This document shows, in pieces, positions 1 through 6,397 of a stretch of DNA of 10,042 nucleotides (positions are counted from its first letter, which is position 1; every line of letters begins with the position of its first letter). Source of the DNA: Kosmotogaceae bacterium UBA1373 (lineage in GTDB: Bacteria > Thermotogota > Thermotogae > Petrotogales > Kosmotogaceae); assembly GCA_002305955.1 (NCBI GenBank), contig DBRH01000079.1, positions 7,544-17,585 on the forward strand, given 5' to 3'. Under the pieces are notes generated by a model. The model searched no databases. It worked only from the letters and a program-made list of their open reading frames with translations, and was not told where the DNA came from. Position numbers and translations under genes: made by a program.

Positions 1-524
1 CCCTGATACTCCAGGACCCAAGAACCTCGAGCACGGGACTGGCCTTCCTGTCATGGACATACTTGCTCTTCGGGGAGGATTTCGAGCAGTTCTGGCGCGC
101 GCTCAAACCCTCGATTCTGACCATCACGCTGGGATGGGACGACTCCTTCGAAAAGTTCGAGGCCGGCGAGGCGCCTATAATGGTCTCTTACGCCACCGAC
201 GGCGCGTACTCGGCGCATTACTACGGTCAATCTCTCTATTCGGTTCTGATTCCACAGGGAAAGGGCTACGTGCAGATAGAAGGCGCGGGAATCGTACGCT
301 GGACGGATAACCCGGAGGAAGCCGGGATGTTCCTGGATTTCCTGTTGAGTCCGGATTTTCAGAGGCATGTTCCGCTCAACCAGTGGATGTTCCCGGTGAT
401 CGAGGTGGAGATGCCGGCCGTCTTCCAGTACGCCGTAAAGCCCTCGACGATCCTGAAGCTGCCCCCCGAGGTAGAACTCGAGGAATTGATCGGAAAATGG
501 GAGAGAATAATCTACGAAAAGTAG
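1..524 (+). CDS. thiB: Thiamine ABC transporter substrate-binding protein, C-terminal part (ThiB/TbpA)
   Basis: The frame is open from base 3 to the TAG at 522-524 and encodes the last 173 residues; the start and signal peptide lie outside the window. ThiB is the extracytoplasmic binding protein that passes thiamine (or its phosphates) to the ThiP permease. The fragment follows E. coli TbpA closely in order: a QDPRTSSTG stretch at the left edge, a GW motif (Trp codon at 135-137), SYATDGAY (codons 186-209) and NQWMFPV. These hold the Trp and Tyr positions that form the aromatic thiamine pocket in TbpA, so ligand specificity looks conserved. The C-terminus (KWERIIYEK) is of normal family length. 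It overlaps a possible thiP ATG at 497 by 28 nt, or lies 19 nt before the TTG at 544. A general iron or polyamine binding protein is the alternative, but the aromatic motifs favour thiamine. Confidence 0.87.
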   Translation, partial: LILQDPRTSSTGLAFLSWTYLLFGEDFEQFWRALKPSILTITLGWDDSFEKFEAGEAPIMVSYATDGAYSAHYYGQSLYSVLIPQGKGYVQIEGAGIVRWTDNPEEAGMFLDFLLSPDFQRHVPLNQWMFPVIEVEMPAVFQYAVKPSTILKLPPEVELEELIGKWERIIYEK

Positions 525-543
525 CGTACCGACAGTTCTCTCT

Positions 544-2094
544 TTGCTGGTAGCGGCTGCGATCCTCCTTCCGCTGGTAGTTTCCTTCGGATTTTCCGGT
601 CTGGACTCGCTGGGCGAGGCCGTCTCCTCGCCTTCCTTTGCCGGCATAACTCTCTTCACCCTGAGACAGGCGGCGTTGAGCACCTCTCTGGCGCTTATGG
701 CAGGACTCCCGGCGGCCATATACTTTTCCAGAAGCAGATCCCGTCTCTCAAAGCTTCTGGGGCTGACGACTTATATACCGTTCTTCTTTCCGGGGATCTC
801 CATGGCTATAGGCTTTCTGGCGATCTACGGCAGGAACGGGCTTTTAAACTCCGCGCTGGCCCTTTTCGGCTTTGAGAGGCTTCAGATACTCTACTCGTTC
901 GGGGCGATACTGCTGGGCCACGTCTTTTACAACGCCCCCATAGTGATACTGATTCTGGGAAACGCTTTGAAGAGGATCCCTTCCGATCTTCTGGAGACGG
1001 CCAGAATAGACGGCGCGGGAAAATTGACGCGCTTTCTGAAGGTCGAACTTCCCCTGAGCGTGCCGGCGCTGGTCAACTCGGCGCTCCTGATTTTTTCGTA
1101 CTGCTTCACTTCCTTCGCCGTGGTTTTGATCCTCGGGGGGGCCCAGTTCGCCACGCTCGAGGTCTCCATATATATGTACTTCCGCCTCCTTGGGCGGCCC
1201 CAGATGGCCGTGGCGCTGTCGGTGATCCAGTTCGCGTTCATTATGCTCTTCGGCGTGCTGATCTCCATTTCCGAAAGAAGAATCCCCTTCGAGCAGGGCG
1301 AACAGTACATCGAGAAAAAGACGGCCACGCGACTGTACTCTCTGCTTTTTCTGGTTTTCGAGTGGGTGCCGATTCTCGGGGCTTTCACGAGTTCCTTCTA
1401 CGATCGGGCGAGGGGAGAGTTCATCTTTGGAAGGGTGGCCGGGCTCTTCAAAGGGGAGTTGCCGCTCATAGGGACCTCGTTGGCGAGGACCGTCTTCAAT
1501 TCTCTCTCGCTCTCGACGGTCGCATCGGTTACGACCGTGGCGATAACTTTTTATCTGGCGTGGACGGCCAGGAAGATCCGCGGGGGAGCCAGACAGTTGA
1601 AGATAGTCTCATTGCTGGCTCTCTCGGTTACGCCTTCGATGATGGCCATCTCCTACCTCACGACGATCGACTTTCTCCCCGTTCCGGTTTTGATGTTGCT
1701 GCTGTACTCGCTGGTGGCGCTTCCCGTTTCGCTGAACTATATCAACGGTCAGGTGCAGAACGCCGAACTGGACTTTCTGGAAGCGGCCACCCTCGACGGG
1801 GCGTCGAGGGCGGCAAAACTCAGATATATGATTCTCCCGTTTTTCAAGAACACTCTCTTCTACGCGGGAACCGTAGTCTTCGCGATTTCGATGGGCGAGT
1901 TCGGCGGCTCTTTGATTCTCGGCGCACAGGACTTCCCCACTTTTGCGGTCGCCATATACAGGTTGAACGGGAGCCGCTACCTTCTGGAGGCCAGGTTCCT
2001 CAGCTCGATGCTCGGTCTGATGGTCATCTCGGCGGTAGCTATTGCGGGATATCTTCTTTCGAGATCCGGCCGTAGTAATCGCAGCAGCGGCTGA
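544..2094 (+). CDS. thiP: Thiamine ABC transporter permease ThiP, start uncertain (possible frameshift at 5' end)
   Basis: This inner-membrane permease has two fused transport domains and should move thiamine delivered by ThiB. The open frame gives 516 residues, near the 536 of E. coli ThiP. Many hydrophobic segments are seen. Each half carries an EAA-type loop that would dock the ATPase: around residues 150-170 (ETARIDGAG) and 413-433 (EAATLDGAS). The start is odd. TTG at 544 has no ribosome-binding site and would begin inside the first membrane helix without the usual basic N-terminus; this frame has no ATG, GTG or TTG between the stop at 508-510 and 544. An ATG at 497 in the next frame encodes MGENNLRKVAYRQFSLCW and then stops at 551-553. 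One added T in the CTTTG run at 542-546 would join the two into a normal ThiP N-terminus. The 3' end overlaps the convergent nth gene by 56 bp. No thiQ ATPase gene follows. Confidence 0.85.
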   Translation: MLVAAAILLPLVVSFGFSGLDSLGEAVSSPSFAGITLFTLRQAALSTSLALMAGLPAAIYFSRSRSRLSKLLGLTTYIPFFFPGISMAIGFLAIYGRNGLLNSALALFGFERLQILYSFGAILLGHVFYNAPIVILILGNALKRIPSDLLETARIDGAGKLTRFLKVELPLSVPALVNSALLIFSYCFTSFAVVLILGGAQFATLEVSIYMYFRLLGRPQMAVALSVIQFAFIMLFGVLISISERRIPFEQGEQYIEKKTATRLYSLLFLVFEWVPILGAFTSSFYDRARGEFIFGRVAGLFKGELPLIGTSLARTVFNSLSLSTVASVTTVAITFYLAWTARKIRGGARQLKIVSLLALSVTPSMMAISYLTTIDFLPVPVLMLLLYSLVALPVSLNYINGQVQNAELDFLEAATLDGASRAAKLRYMILPFFKNTLFYAGTVVFAISMGEFGGSLILGAQDFPTFAVAIYRLNGSRYLLEARFLSSMLGLMVISAVAIAGYLLSRSGRSNRSSG

Positions 2095-2683
2095 TCGCGC
2101 AATCCTCGCACCTGGGACCTACGGGTCTGCATATCTGGCGGCCGAACTCCACCATCGAACCGTTGACCGGCCCCCAGAGATGCGGCGAGATGATCTTCAT
2201 GAGCGCAAACTCAGTCTCTTCGGGGCTTTTGGTCTTGACCCATCCAAGCCTGTTGGATATTCTATGAACGTGCGTGTCGACGGCGAGGGCCTCTTTCCCG
2301 AAGGATATGTTCAGAACTATATTCGCCGTTTTTCTGCCTACGCCGGGTATCGAGGTCAGTTCTTCGATGGTGTCGGGAACACGGCCGCCGAACCTTTCCA
2401 GCAGTATTTCGGCGCAGTTCACTATCCGCTCTGCCTTCTGGCGGTACATACCCGACTGCTTGATCAGTTCGTACAGCTCCTCCGGCCTGGCCGCGGCGAT
2501 CGATTCCATGGTCGGGAAGACCGAAAAGAGCTTCCTGGAAGCTTCGTCGGTGTTCTCGTCCCGCGTTCTCTGGCTCAGTATGGTGCTTATCAGAACTTTG
2601 AACGGTTCCCTGTAACCGTGATCGTGCTTGAAGTTTTCGATCATCCAGCCGGAGACGGCGTCCGGGGAACAGTCCTCAGGCAT
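2039..2683 (-). CDS. nth: Endonuclease III, base-excision repair glycosylase/AP lyase
   Basis: The 214-residue protein removes oxidised pyrimidines such as thymine glycol from DNA and cuts the resulting abasic site by beta-elimination. The helix-hairpin-helix is at residues 109-124 (TSIPGVGRKTANIVL region) with the catalytic lysine K118, followed by the catalytic aspartate D136 in AVDTHVHR. The C-terminus has the four-cysteine [4Fe-4S] loop C185-x6-C192-x2-C195-x5-C201, the exact spacing of E. coli Nth. Length matches the family (211 in E. coli). The ATG overlaps the apeA stop by 8 nt (ATGCCTGA), so the two genes are probably translationally coupled. The gene's last 56 bp overlap the end of thiP on the other strand. 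Pyrimidine-specific Nth is much more likely than MutY, because the motif is VDTHV and there is no extra C-terminal domain. Confidence 0.96.
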   Translation of the reverse strand: MPEDCSPDAVSGWMIENFKHDHGYREPFKVLISTILSQRTRDENTDEASRKLFSVFPTMESIAAARPEELYELIKQSGMYRQKAERIVNCAEILLERFGGRVPDTIEELTSIPGVGRKTANIVLNISFGKEALAVDTHVHRISNRLGWVKTKSPEETEFALMKIISPHLWGPVNGSMVEFGRQICRPVGPRCEDCAISRCCDYYGRISKEDIPQ

Positions 2684-4088
2684 CGTCCCCCTCCAGAAAG
2701 GCCCTGTAGGCCCTGTAAGTTTCGTAGAGATCGGCCTTGGAGATTATCTCGTACGGCGAGTGCATTCCCAGTACCGGAACGCCGGCATCTAGCACGGTGA
2801 CGCCCTTTTCGGCGAAGAACTTGGCCACCGTACCGCCGCCGCCCTTGTCGACCTCGCCCAGCAGAGCGTTCTGCCAGTGTATTCCCTTTCTGTTGAACAG
2901 TGCCCTCACCTCGCCGACGAACTCGGCGCTCGCCTCGCTGGTCGACGACTTTCCTCTTGAGCCGGTGTACTTGGATATGGCGATGCCGTAACCGAGTTTG
3001 GCGGTGTTGACCGGATCGTAAACATCCTTGAAGGTGGGGTCGAAAGCGGCGGCCACGTCTCCTGAAAGCATCCTCGATCTTTCCAGCAGGAAATCTATGG
3101 AATACATTTCGTCGATCATCGAAAGATTCAACAGCCTCTCTATGAAGGTCACCCAGAAGCGGCTCTTGGCACCCGTCACGCCTTCGCTGCCGATCTCTTC
3201 TCTGTCGAAGAGGAGCACCATCGTCGTCCTGGAAGGCACTGTGGATTCCACAAGGTCGGCAAGGGCCGTCAGTGCCGTGTAGGAACAGACTCTGTCGTCG
3301 TGCGCGTAGGCGCCGATCATCGATCTGTCAAGACCTACCTCTCTGGCCTCGAAGGCCGGCACGAGCTGCACGTCGGCCGAGTAGAAGTCCTCCTCGACCA
3401 TTCCGTACTTCTCGTTGAGGAGCTTCAGGAAAGTCAACTTGACGGGGTTTTCGATCTCGCACTGTTCTATGACAGGAATGGAAGCCGAAAGGGCGTTCAG
3501 ATCCTTGCCCTGGAAGACTTTCCTGAAATCCCCCTCTCTGCCGTCCAGGTGCGGAAGCAGATCGGATATGACGAAGACCGGGTCCTCCCTGTCCAGGCCT
3601 ATCGACACGTCGATTACAGTTCCGTCCTTCTTCACGACCGTTCCCACGAAGGCGAGGGGAATGTTCAGCCACTGATACTTTTTCACGCCGCCGTAGTAAT
3701 GTGTCTTCAAAATCGCCAGCTCGGAATCCTCGACCAGAGGATAGGGTTTCAGATCGAGCCTGGGGGCGTCGAGATGGGCCGCGACCATGTCGATCCCGTC
3801 GGCTAGGTTCTCACCCAGGACGGCGGCCACCAGAGACTTTCCATCCCTGGTTATATAGACACGCTCGCCCTTCCCGACCCGGTCGAGGCTTTCCAGCGGT
3901 TTGAAGCCCTTTTCCTCGAGATATTCAACCAGGCAATCGACGGCCAGTCTCTCGGTTTTCGCCCTGTCGATGAATTTCATATACCCCTTCGCGTAAGCGA
4001 AGACAGTTTCGCCGTCGAGCGATAGCCACGAGTTCTTTCTCTTGTACGTCAGTTGTTCGAAGAGTTTCTTCGCTTCCTCTTTTTTCAA
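2676..4088 (-). CDS. apeA: M18 family zinc aminopeptidase (ApeA-like)
   Basis: The 470-residue cytoplasmic protein should be a dinuclear-zinc aminopeptidase that trims N-terminal residues from peptides; family members assemble into tetrahedral dodecamers. Motifs in order are AAHLDAPRLDLKP with ligand H105, YAHDDR with the bridging aspartate at 264 or 265, DREEIGSEG with the catalytic/ligand pair E297 and E298, SGDVAAAFDP with D343 or nearby, and GMHSPYE with H443 near the C-terminus. Length agrees with the bacterial M18 group that includes the Thermotoga enzyme. The start is TTG at 4086-4088, chosen because a strong GGAGGTG (4094-4100) lies 5 nt before it. It is the first gene of a leftward operon with nth, which overlaps its stop codon. 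A likely sigmaA promoter lies at 4118-4145. The family is clear; the exact substrate preference (acidic or other N-terminal residues) is not visible. Confidence 0.94.
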   Translation of the reverse strand: MKKEEAKKLFEQLTYKRKNSWLSLDGETVFAYAKGYMKFIDRAKTERLAVDCLVEYLEEKGFKPLESLDRVGKGERVYITRDGKSLVAAVLGENLADGIDMVAAHLDAPRLDLKPYPLVEDSELAILKTHYYGGVKKYQWLNIPLAFVGTVVKKDGTVIDVSIGLDREDPVFVISDLLPHLDGREGDFRKVFQGKDLNALSASIPVIEQCEIENPVKLTFLKLLNEKYGMVEEDFYSADVQLVPAFEAREVGLDRSMIGAYAHDDRVCSYTALTALADLVESTVPSRTTMVLLFDREEIGSEGVTGAKSRFWVTFIERLLNLSMIDEMYSIDFLLERSRMLSGDVAAAFDPTFKDVYDPVNTAKLGYGIAISKYTGSRGKSSTSEASAEFVGEVRALFNRKGIHWQNALLGEVDKGGGGTVAKFFAEKGVTVLDAGVPVLGMHSPYEIISKADLYETYRAYRAFLEGDDA

Positions 4089-4093
4089 AATCG

Positions 4094-4100
4094 CACCTCC
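4094..4100 (-). promoter_or_regulatory. Ribosome-binding site of apeA
   Basis: On the minus strand this reads GGAGGTG, near-perfect pairing with the 16S tail, 5 nt before a TTG codon. It fixes TTG at 4088 as the apeA start. Confidence 0.85.
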
Positions 4101-4117
4101 GCAAGAAATTACAATGA

Positions 4118-4145
4118 ATTATCTATACCCTTTGGAAATCTTCAA
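4118..4145 (-). promoter_or_regulatory. Likely sigmaA promoter for apeA-nth
   Basis: On the minus strand TTGAAG (plus 4140-4145; 4 of 6 bases of the -35 consensus) is separated by 16 bp from GATAAT (plus 4118-4123; 5 of 6 bases of the -10 consensus). Transcription would start near 4111, about ten bases before the ribosome-binding site. This is a match by eye only, but the position and strand fit. Confidence 0.55.
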
Positions 4146-4217
4146 ATAGATTTTAGCCGAAAGCTCCCGCAATTTCATCACACATCGTTTGATCAATAAA
4201 CTCTCCGGACGTTTCCT

Positions 4218-4246
4218 TCGACTTTCCGGCGAAAGATGAGTATAAT
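4218..4246 (+). promoter_or_regulatory. Likely sigmaA promoter for the ECF sigma operon
   Basis: TCGACT (4218-4223; 4 of 6 bases of TTGACA) is followed after 17 bp by a perfect TATAAT (4241-4246). Transcription would begin near 4253. An upstream ATG at 4236 lies inside this promoter and so cannot be the start of the sigma gene on this transcript. A small dyad, CTTTC-CGGC-GAAAG (4222-4235), lies between the two elements and could be an operator. Confidence 0.6.
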
Positions 4247-4261
4247 TGGTATGAGATTGTT

Positions 4262-4288
4262 TGAACCCCGAACGTCTTTGCGATGTCA
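4262..4288 (+). promoter_or_regulatory. Possible ECF-type autoregulatory promoter
   Basis: TGAACC (4262-4267), with the AAC core typical of ECF -35 elements, is followed after 16 bp by TGTCA (4284-4288), resembling a GTC-type -10. Transcription would start around 4295, leaving a short leader before the TTG at 4314. ECF sigma genes commonly activate themselves in this way. The match is short and rests on inference. Confidence 0.35.
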
Positions 4289-4313
4289 TATAAGACAGAT
4301 TAGGGTGGTCTGG

Positions 4314-4874
4314 TTGGACGAGAAGAAGCTAATAGACGGTCTGAAGAAGAAAAAAGTTTGGGCATACGAGGTTCTGTACGACGATTACGCTCCCAGACTG
4401 GGTAGTGTCATTAAGTCTTATCTCGGTTACGACGATGTTGAAGACGTAGTTCAGGAGGTCTTCATCAAGGTTTTCAGGAACGTTCGAAAGTTTAGAGGCG
4501 ACGCCAAACTCTCGACCTGGTTGTACAGAATAGCCGTCAACGTTTGTAAAGACACTCTGTCCAAAAGAAAGAGAAACAACGAGTTTCTCACGGACTTTCT
4601 AGAGAGCGAGGATAAAGTATCGCTCGAACCGCCGGCATCCACCAACGTTTTCAGGGAAGTCATGGACGAGATGTCTTTCGAAGAGCTCATGAACGTCGTT
4701 TCGAAACTCTCTGAAGACGACAGGTTGCTTATAAAACTTAGAGACATCGACGATCTTTCATACGAAGAGATCGCCGATATACTGGACAAACCGGTAGGAA
4801 CCGTCAAGAGCAGATTACACTATGCCCGAAAGCGTCTTAAAGAGCTTCTCGAGGAGGTCGGGTACATTGGATAA
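4314..4874 (+). CDS. ECF-type RNA polymerase sigma factor
   Basis: This group IV (ECF) sigma factor directs RNA polymerase to a stress regulon. From the chosen TTG it has 186 residues, normal for the family. Region 2 spans about residues 18-86 and includes DDVEDVVQEVFIKVF (core binding) and STWLYRIAVN (-10 recognition). A variable linker follows, then region 4 at about 128-180 with the helix-turn-helix LSYEEIADILDKPVGTVKSRL. There is no region 1 or 3. The frame stays open upstream to an ATG at 4236, but that codon lies inside a sigmaA-like promoter and the extra 26 residues do not look like sigma sequence. TTG at 4314 is preceded by AGGGTGG at a suitable distance. The next gene begins within its last codons behind a strong ribosome-binding site, as is usual for sigma/anti-sigma pairs. 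It resembles RpoE/SigW-type factors; the exact ECF subgroup is not resolved. Confidence 0.93.
   Translation: MDEKKLIDGLKKKKVWAYEVLYDDYAPRLGSVIKSYLGYDDVEDVVQEVFIKVFRNVRKFRGDAKLSTWLYRIAVNVCKDTLSKRKRNNEFLTDFLESEDKVSLEPPASTNVFREVMDEMSFEELMNVVSKLSEDDRLLIKLRDIDDLSYEEIADILDKPVGTVKSRLHYARKRLKELLEEVGYIG
4853..4858 (+). promoter_or_regulatory. Ribosome-binding site that sets the anti-sigma start
   Basis: GGAGGT lies inside the end of the sigma gene, 8 nt before the TTG at 4867. It supports that TTG over the in-frame ATG at 4822. Confidence 0.8.
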
Positions 4875-5358
4875 TGAAAGACTTGTACGTATTATGGATC
4901 GAGAGATCCCGGTCGAGGAACTGAGGGTGGAAGAGAAAAAGGAATTAAAAGAGTTCGCGAAGGCCCTGGTGATGTTCAAGGAAAAATGCTGCTACAAACC
5001 TTCCGACCAGTCCAGGGAAAGGGCCGTAGCGAAAATCAAGAAAATGAAAACGAAGCCTTACAGGATGCTGGGAGCCGTGGCGGCCTGCATGATAGTGGGC
5101 CTCTTCTCCGTCAACTTCTTCACCAACAACACGATCCTTGTGAAGAAGAAGGGAGACCTCTATCAGCTGGCCAACGTACTCGGCTACGGCAGCGGCCTTA
5201 ACGAGAGGTTGAAGGTCAATCTTCTGGCGACGGCCGACACGCAGAATCAAAACTCGGTCGCTATGATGGAGAGCGAGATGGAAAGATCTCTGGGTTTTCT
5301 GAGCTCCATGCCCGAGCAGAACGATTTTGAAGTTTCGGGTATTAACACCACTTATTGA
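4867..5358 (+). CDS. Single-pass membrane protein, probable anti-sigma factor
   Basis: From TTG at 4867 the protein has 163 residues: a charged, mostly helical N-terminal part of about 66 residues, one membrane helix at about 67-86 (starting MLGAVAACMIVGLF), and a C-terminal part of about 77 residues outside the membrane. This is the layout of RseA/RsiW-type anti-sigma factors, which hold their sigma at the membrane until cleaved. The gene overlaps the sigma stop by 8 nt, so the two products are probably made together. I see no HxxxCxxC zinc anti-sigma motif; the only cysteines are an adjacent pair at 41-42 (EKCCYK) and one in the helix, so binding would be of a non-ZAS type. The outer part ends in a Met/Gln/Asn-rich tail. 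The function rests on position and topology, not on a recognised domain. Confidence 0.72.
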   Translation: MDNERLVRIMDREIPVEELRVEEKKELKEFAKALVMFKEKCCYKPSDQSRERAVAKIKKMKTKPYRMLGAVAACMIVGLFSVNFFTNNTILVKKKGDLYQLANVLGYGSGLNERLKVNLLATADTQNQNSVAMMESEMERSLGFLSSMPEQNDFEVSGINTTY

Positions 5359-5397
5359 ACTAGACACACCCTCGGACACAGAAGGAGTGAAATCGCC

Positions 5398-6279
5398 ATG
5401 AAAAAGCTGTCCATCCTGATAGTTTTTTTGTTGCTGGTTGGGCTGGCCTTTGGTAAGGACGCGGTTGAAGAGCTGGGCAAACTGATCAACAATCTGAAGA
5501 ACTCTTCATACGAAGTCGAAAGGTTTGTTCAGGAGAGCGGCATAATAACGCTGGCAAGGAGCGAAAAGGTGGTGAAATCCGGTCCGTACAAGCTGGTCAC
5601 TTCCTATTCCTCGATCAAAGGTGAATTCGGCTGGGTGAGAAACAACAACGGCCAGTTCGCGGTATTCTCGCAAGAAGAGGTGGCCTTCGAGCCTTTGACC
5701 AACCTCAAAGATTCCGAGGACAATCTGATAGATCTCTTCAACAACAAAGATTACACCGTCTCACTGTTTCTTGATCTTCCCAACAGTACCAAAGTCACCC
5801 TTTCCTCTGGCGGGTTGACCATGGAAGTCACTTTCGACAGCGGCTATCGCCTCTTGAAGCTCGTAAAATCCTACCCCTTTCACACAGTAAGCGTGAGCTA
5901 TCGCAACTACTCCGATCTTTCCGGCGAGGGACTGGCAAGGCTCACCAACGCGACCAGAGGCATGAGTCTGGTAAGGCCTCCGGTCTATCTCTCCGAGGCG
6001 ATGATGGAGGAGTATTTTTCGTGGTCCTCCATGGACTTCGCGACCGACGGCAGGTCTTATCTGTACACCCTTCTTATGTACTCTCCCAGTTACGGGAAAA
6101 TGATACTGTACTTCTCTTTCAACAGCGAACCGGAAAATCTGCAGCAGTTTTCCATAAAAATGGCCGAAAGCAACGGCTTCAGTTACGCTCTCGAAAAGAT
6201 CTCTAGCACATCGGCCCTGAGCCTTCTGGGTATGGTCGATTCGGCCACGCTAAGAAAGATTCTGGACAGCCTTCACTGA
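5398..6279 (+). CDS. Secreted protein, RseB/LolA-like candidate sensor of the sigma system
   Basis: The 293-residue protein has a clear signal peptide (MKKLSILIVFLLLVGLAFG, likely cut before KD). It has no lipobox and I see no cysteine, so it should be released as a soluble protein beyond the cytoplasmic membrane. After the signal it opens with a helix (ELGKLINNLKNSSYEVE) and then alternating beta-strand-like stretches with a GWVRNNNGQFAVFS segment. This order is reminiscent of the LolA-like fold in RseB and in lipoprotein-sorting proteins. A second part from about residue 200 (YLSEAMMEEYFSWSSMDF) could match the small C-terminal domain of RseB. AAGGAG at 5382-5387 precedes the ATG. It lies 39 nt after the anti-sigma gene with no terminator, which suggests one operon. 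In E. coli RseB binds RseA and senses envelope damage; a similar role here is inference. I do not recognise a specific family. Confidence 0.6.
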   Translation: MKKLSILIVFLLLVGLAFGKDAVEELGKLINNLKNSSYEVERFVQESGIITLARSEKVVKSGPYKLVTSYSSIKGEFGWVRNNNGQFAVFSQEEVAFEPLTNLKDSEDNLIDLFNNKDYTVSLFLDLPNSTKVTLSSGGLTMEVTFDSGYRLLKLVKSYPFHTVSVSYRNYSDLSGEGLARLTNATRGMSLVRPPVYLSEAMMEEYFSWSSMDFATDGRSYLYTLLMYSPSYGKMILYFSFNSEPENLQQFSIKMAESNGFSYALEKISSTSALSLLGMVDSATLRKILDSLH

Positions 6280-6352
6280 AAAACTCCGGCAACACCCCGA
6301 TGTACCACACGATAAACCAGCTTTTCAAGAAGCTTTCTCATAATCTCTCAGT

Positions 6353-6374
6353 TTTTATTGTATAATCAATAAAA
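6353..6374 (+). promoter_or_regulatory. Palindromic operator over the -10 of perR (candidate PerR box)
   Basis: TTTTATTG (6353-6360) and CAATAAAA (6367-6374) form a perfect 8-bp inverted repeat around a consensus TATAAT (6361-6366), the likely -10 of perR. The -35 is poor. A repressor bound here would block the promoter, and PerR and Fur proteins use AT-rich palindromes and often control their own genes. It does not fit the B. subtilis 7-1-7 Per box well, so the assignment to PerR is inference. Confidence 0.5.
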
Positions 6375-6397
6375 CATGTTTTTGGAGGTCCTGACTG

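Noticed and set aside
4189..4196. TTGATCAA palindrome in the divergent region
   Set aside because: An 8-bp palindrome in AT-rich DNA is expected by chance and is not placed over either promoter element.
4236..4313. Upstream ATG at 4236 (and 4251) as the start of the sigma factor
   Set aside because: ATG 4236 lies within the TCGACT-17-TATAAT promoter, has no ribosome-binding site, and the added residues do not resemble sigma region 2.
4822..4866. ATG at 4822 as the anti-sigma start
   Set aside because: It would overlap the sigma gene by 53 nt without a ribosome-binding site; GGAGGT 8 nt before TTG 4867 is far better.
5357..5383. TGAACT at 5357-5362 as an ECF promoter for the RseB-like gene
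   Set aside because: No GTC-like -10 appears at a 16-17 bp spacing.
6319..6334. Hairpin AGCTT-TTCAAG-AAGCT as a terminator after the RseB-like gene
   Set aside because: The stem is only 5 bp with low G+C, and no T-run follows directly.
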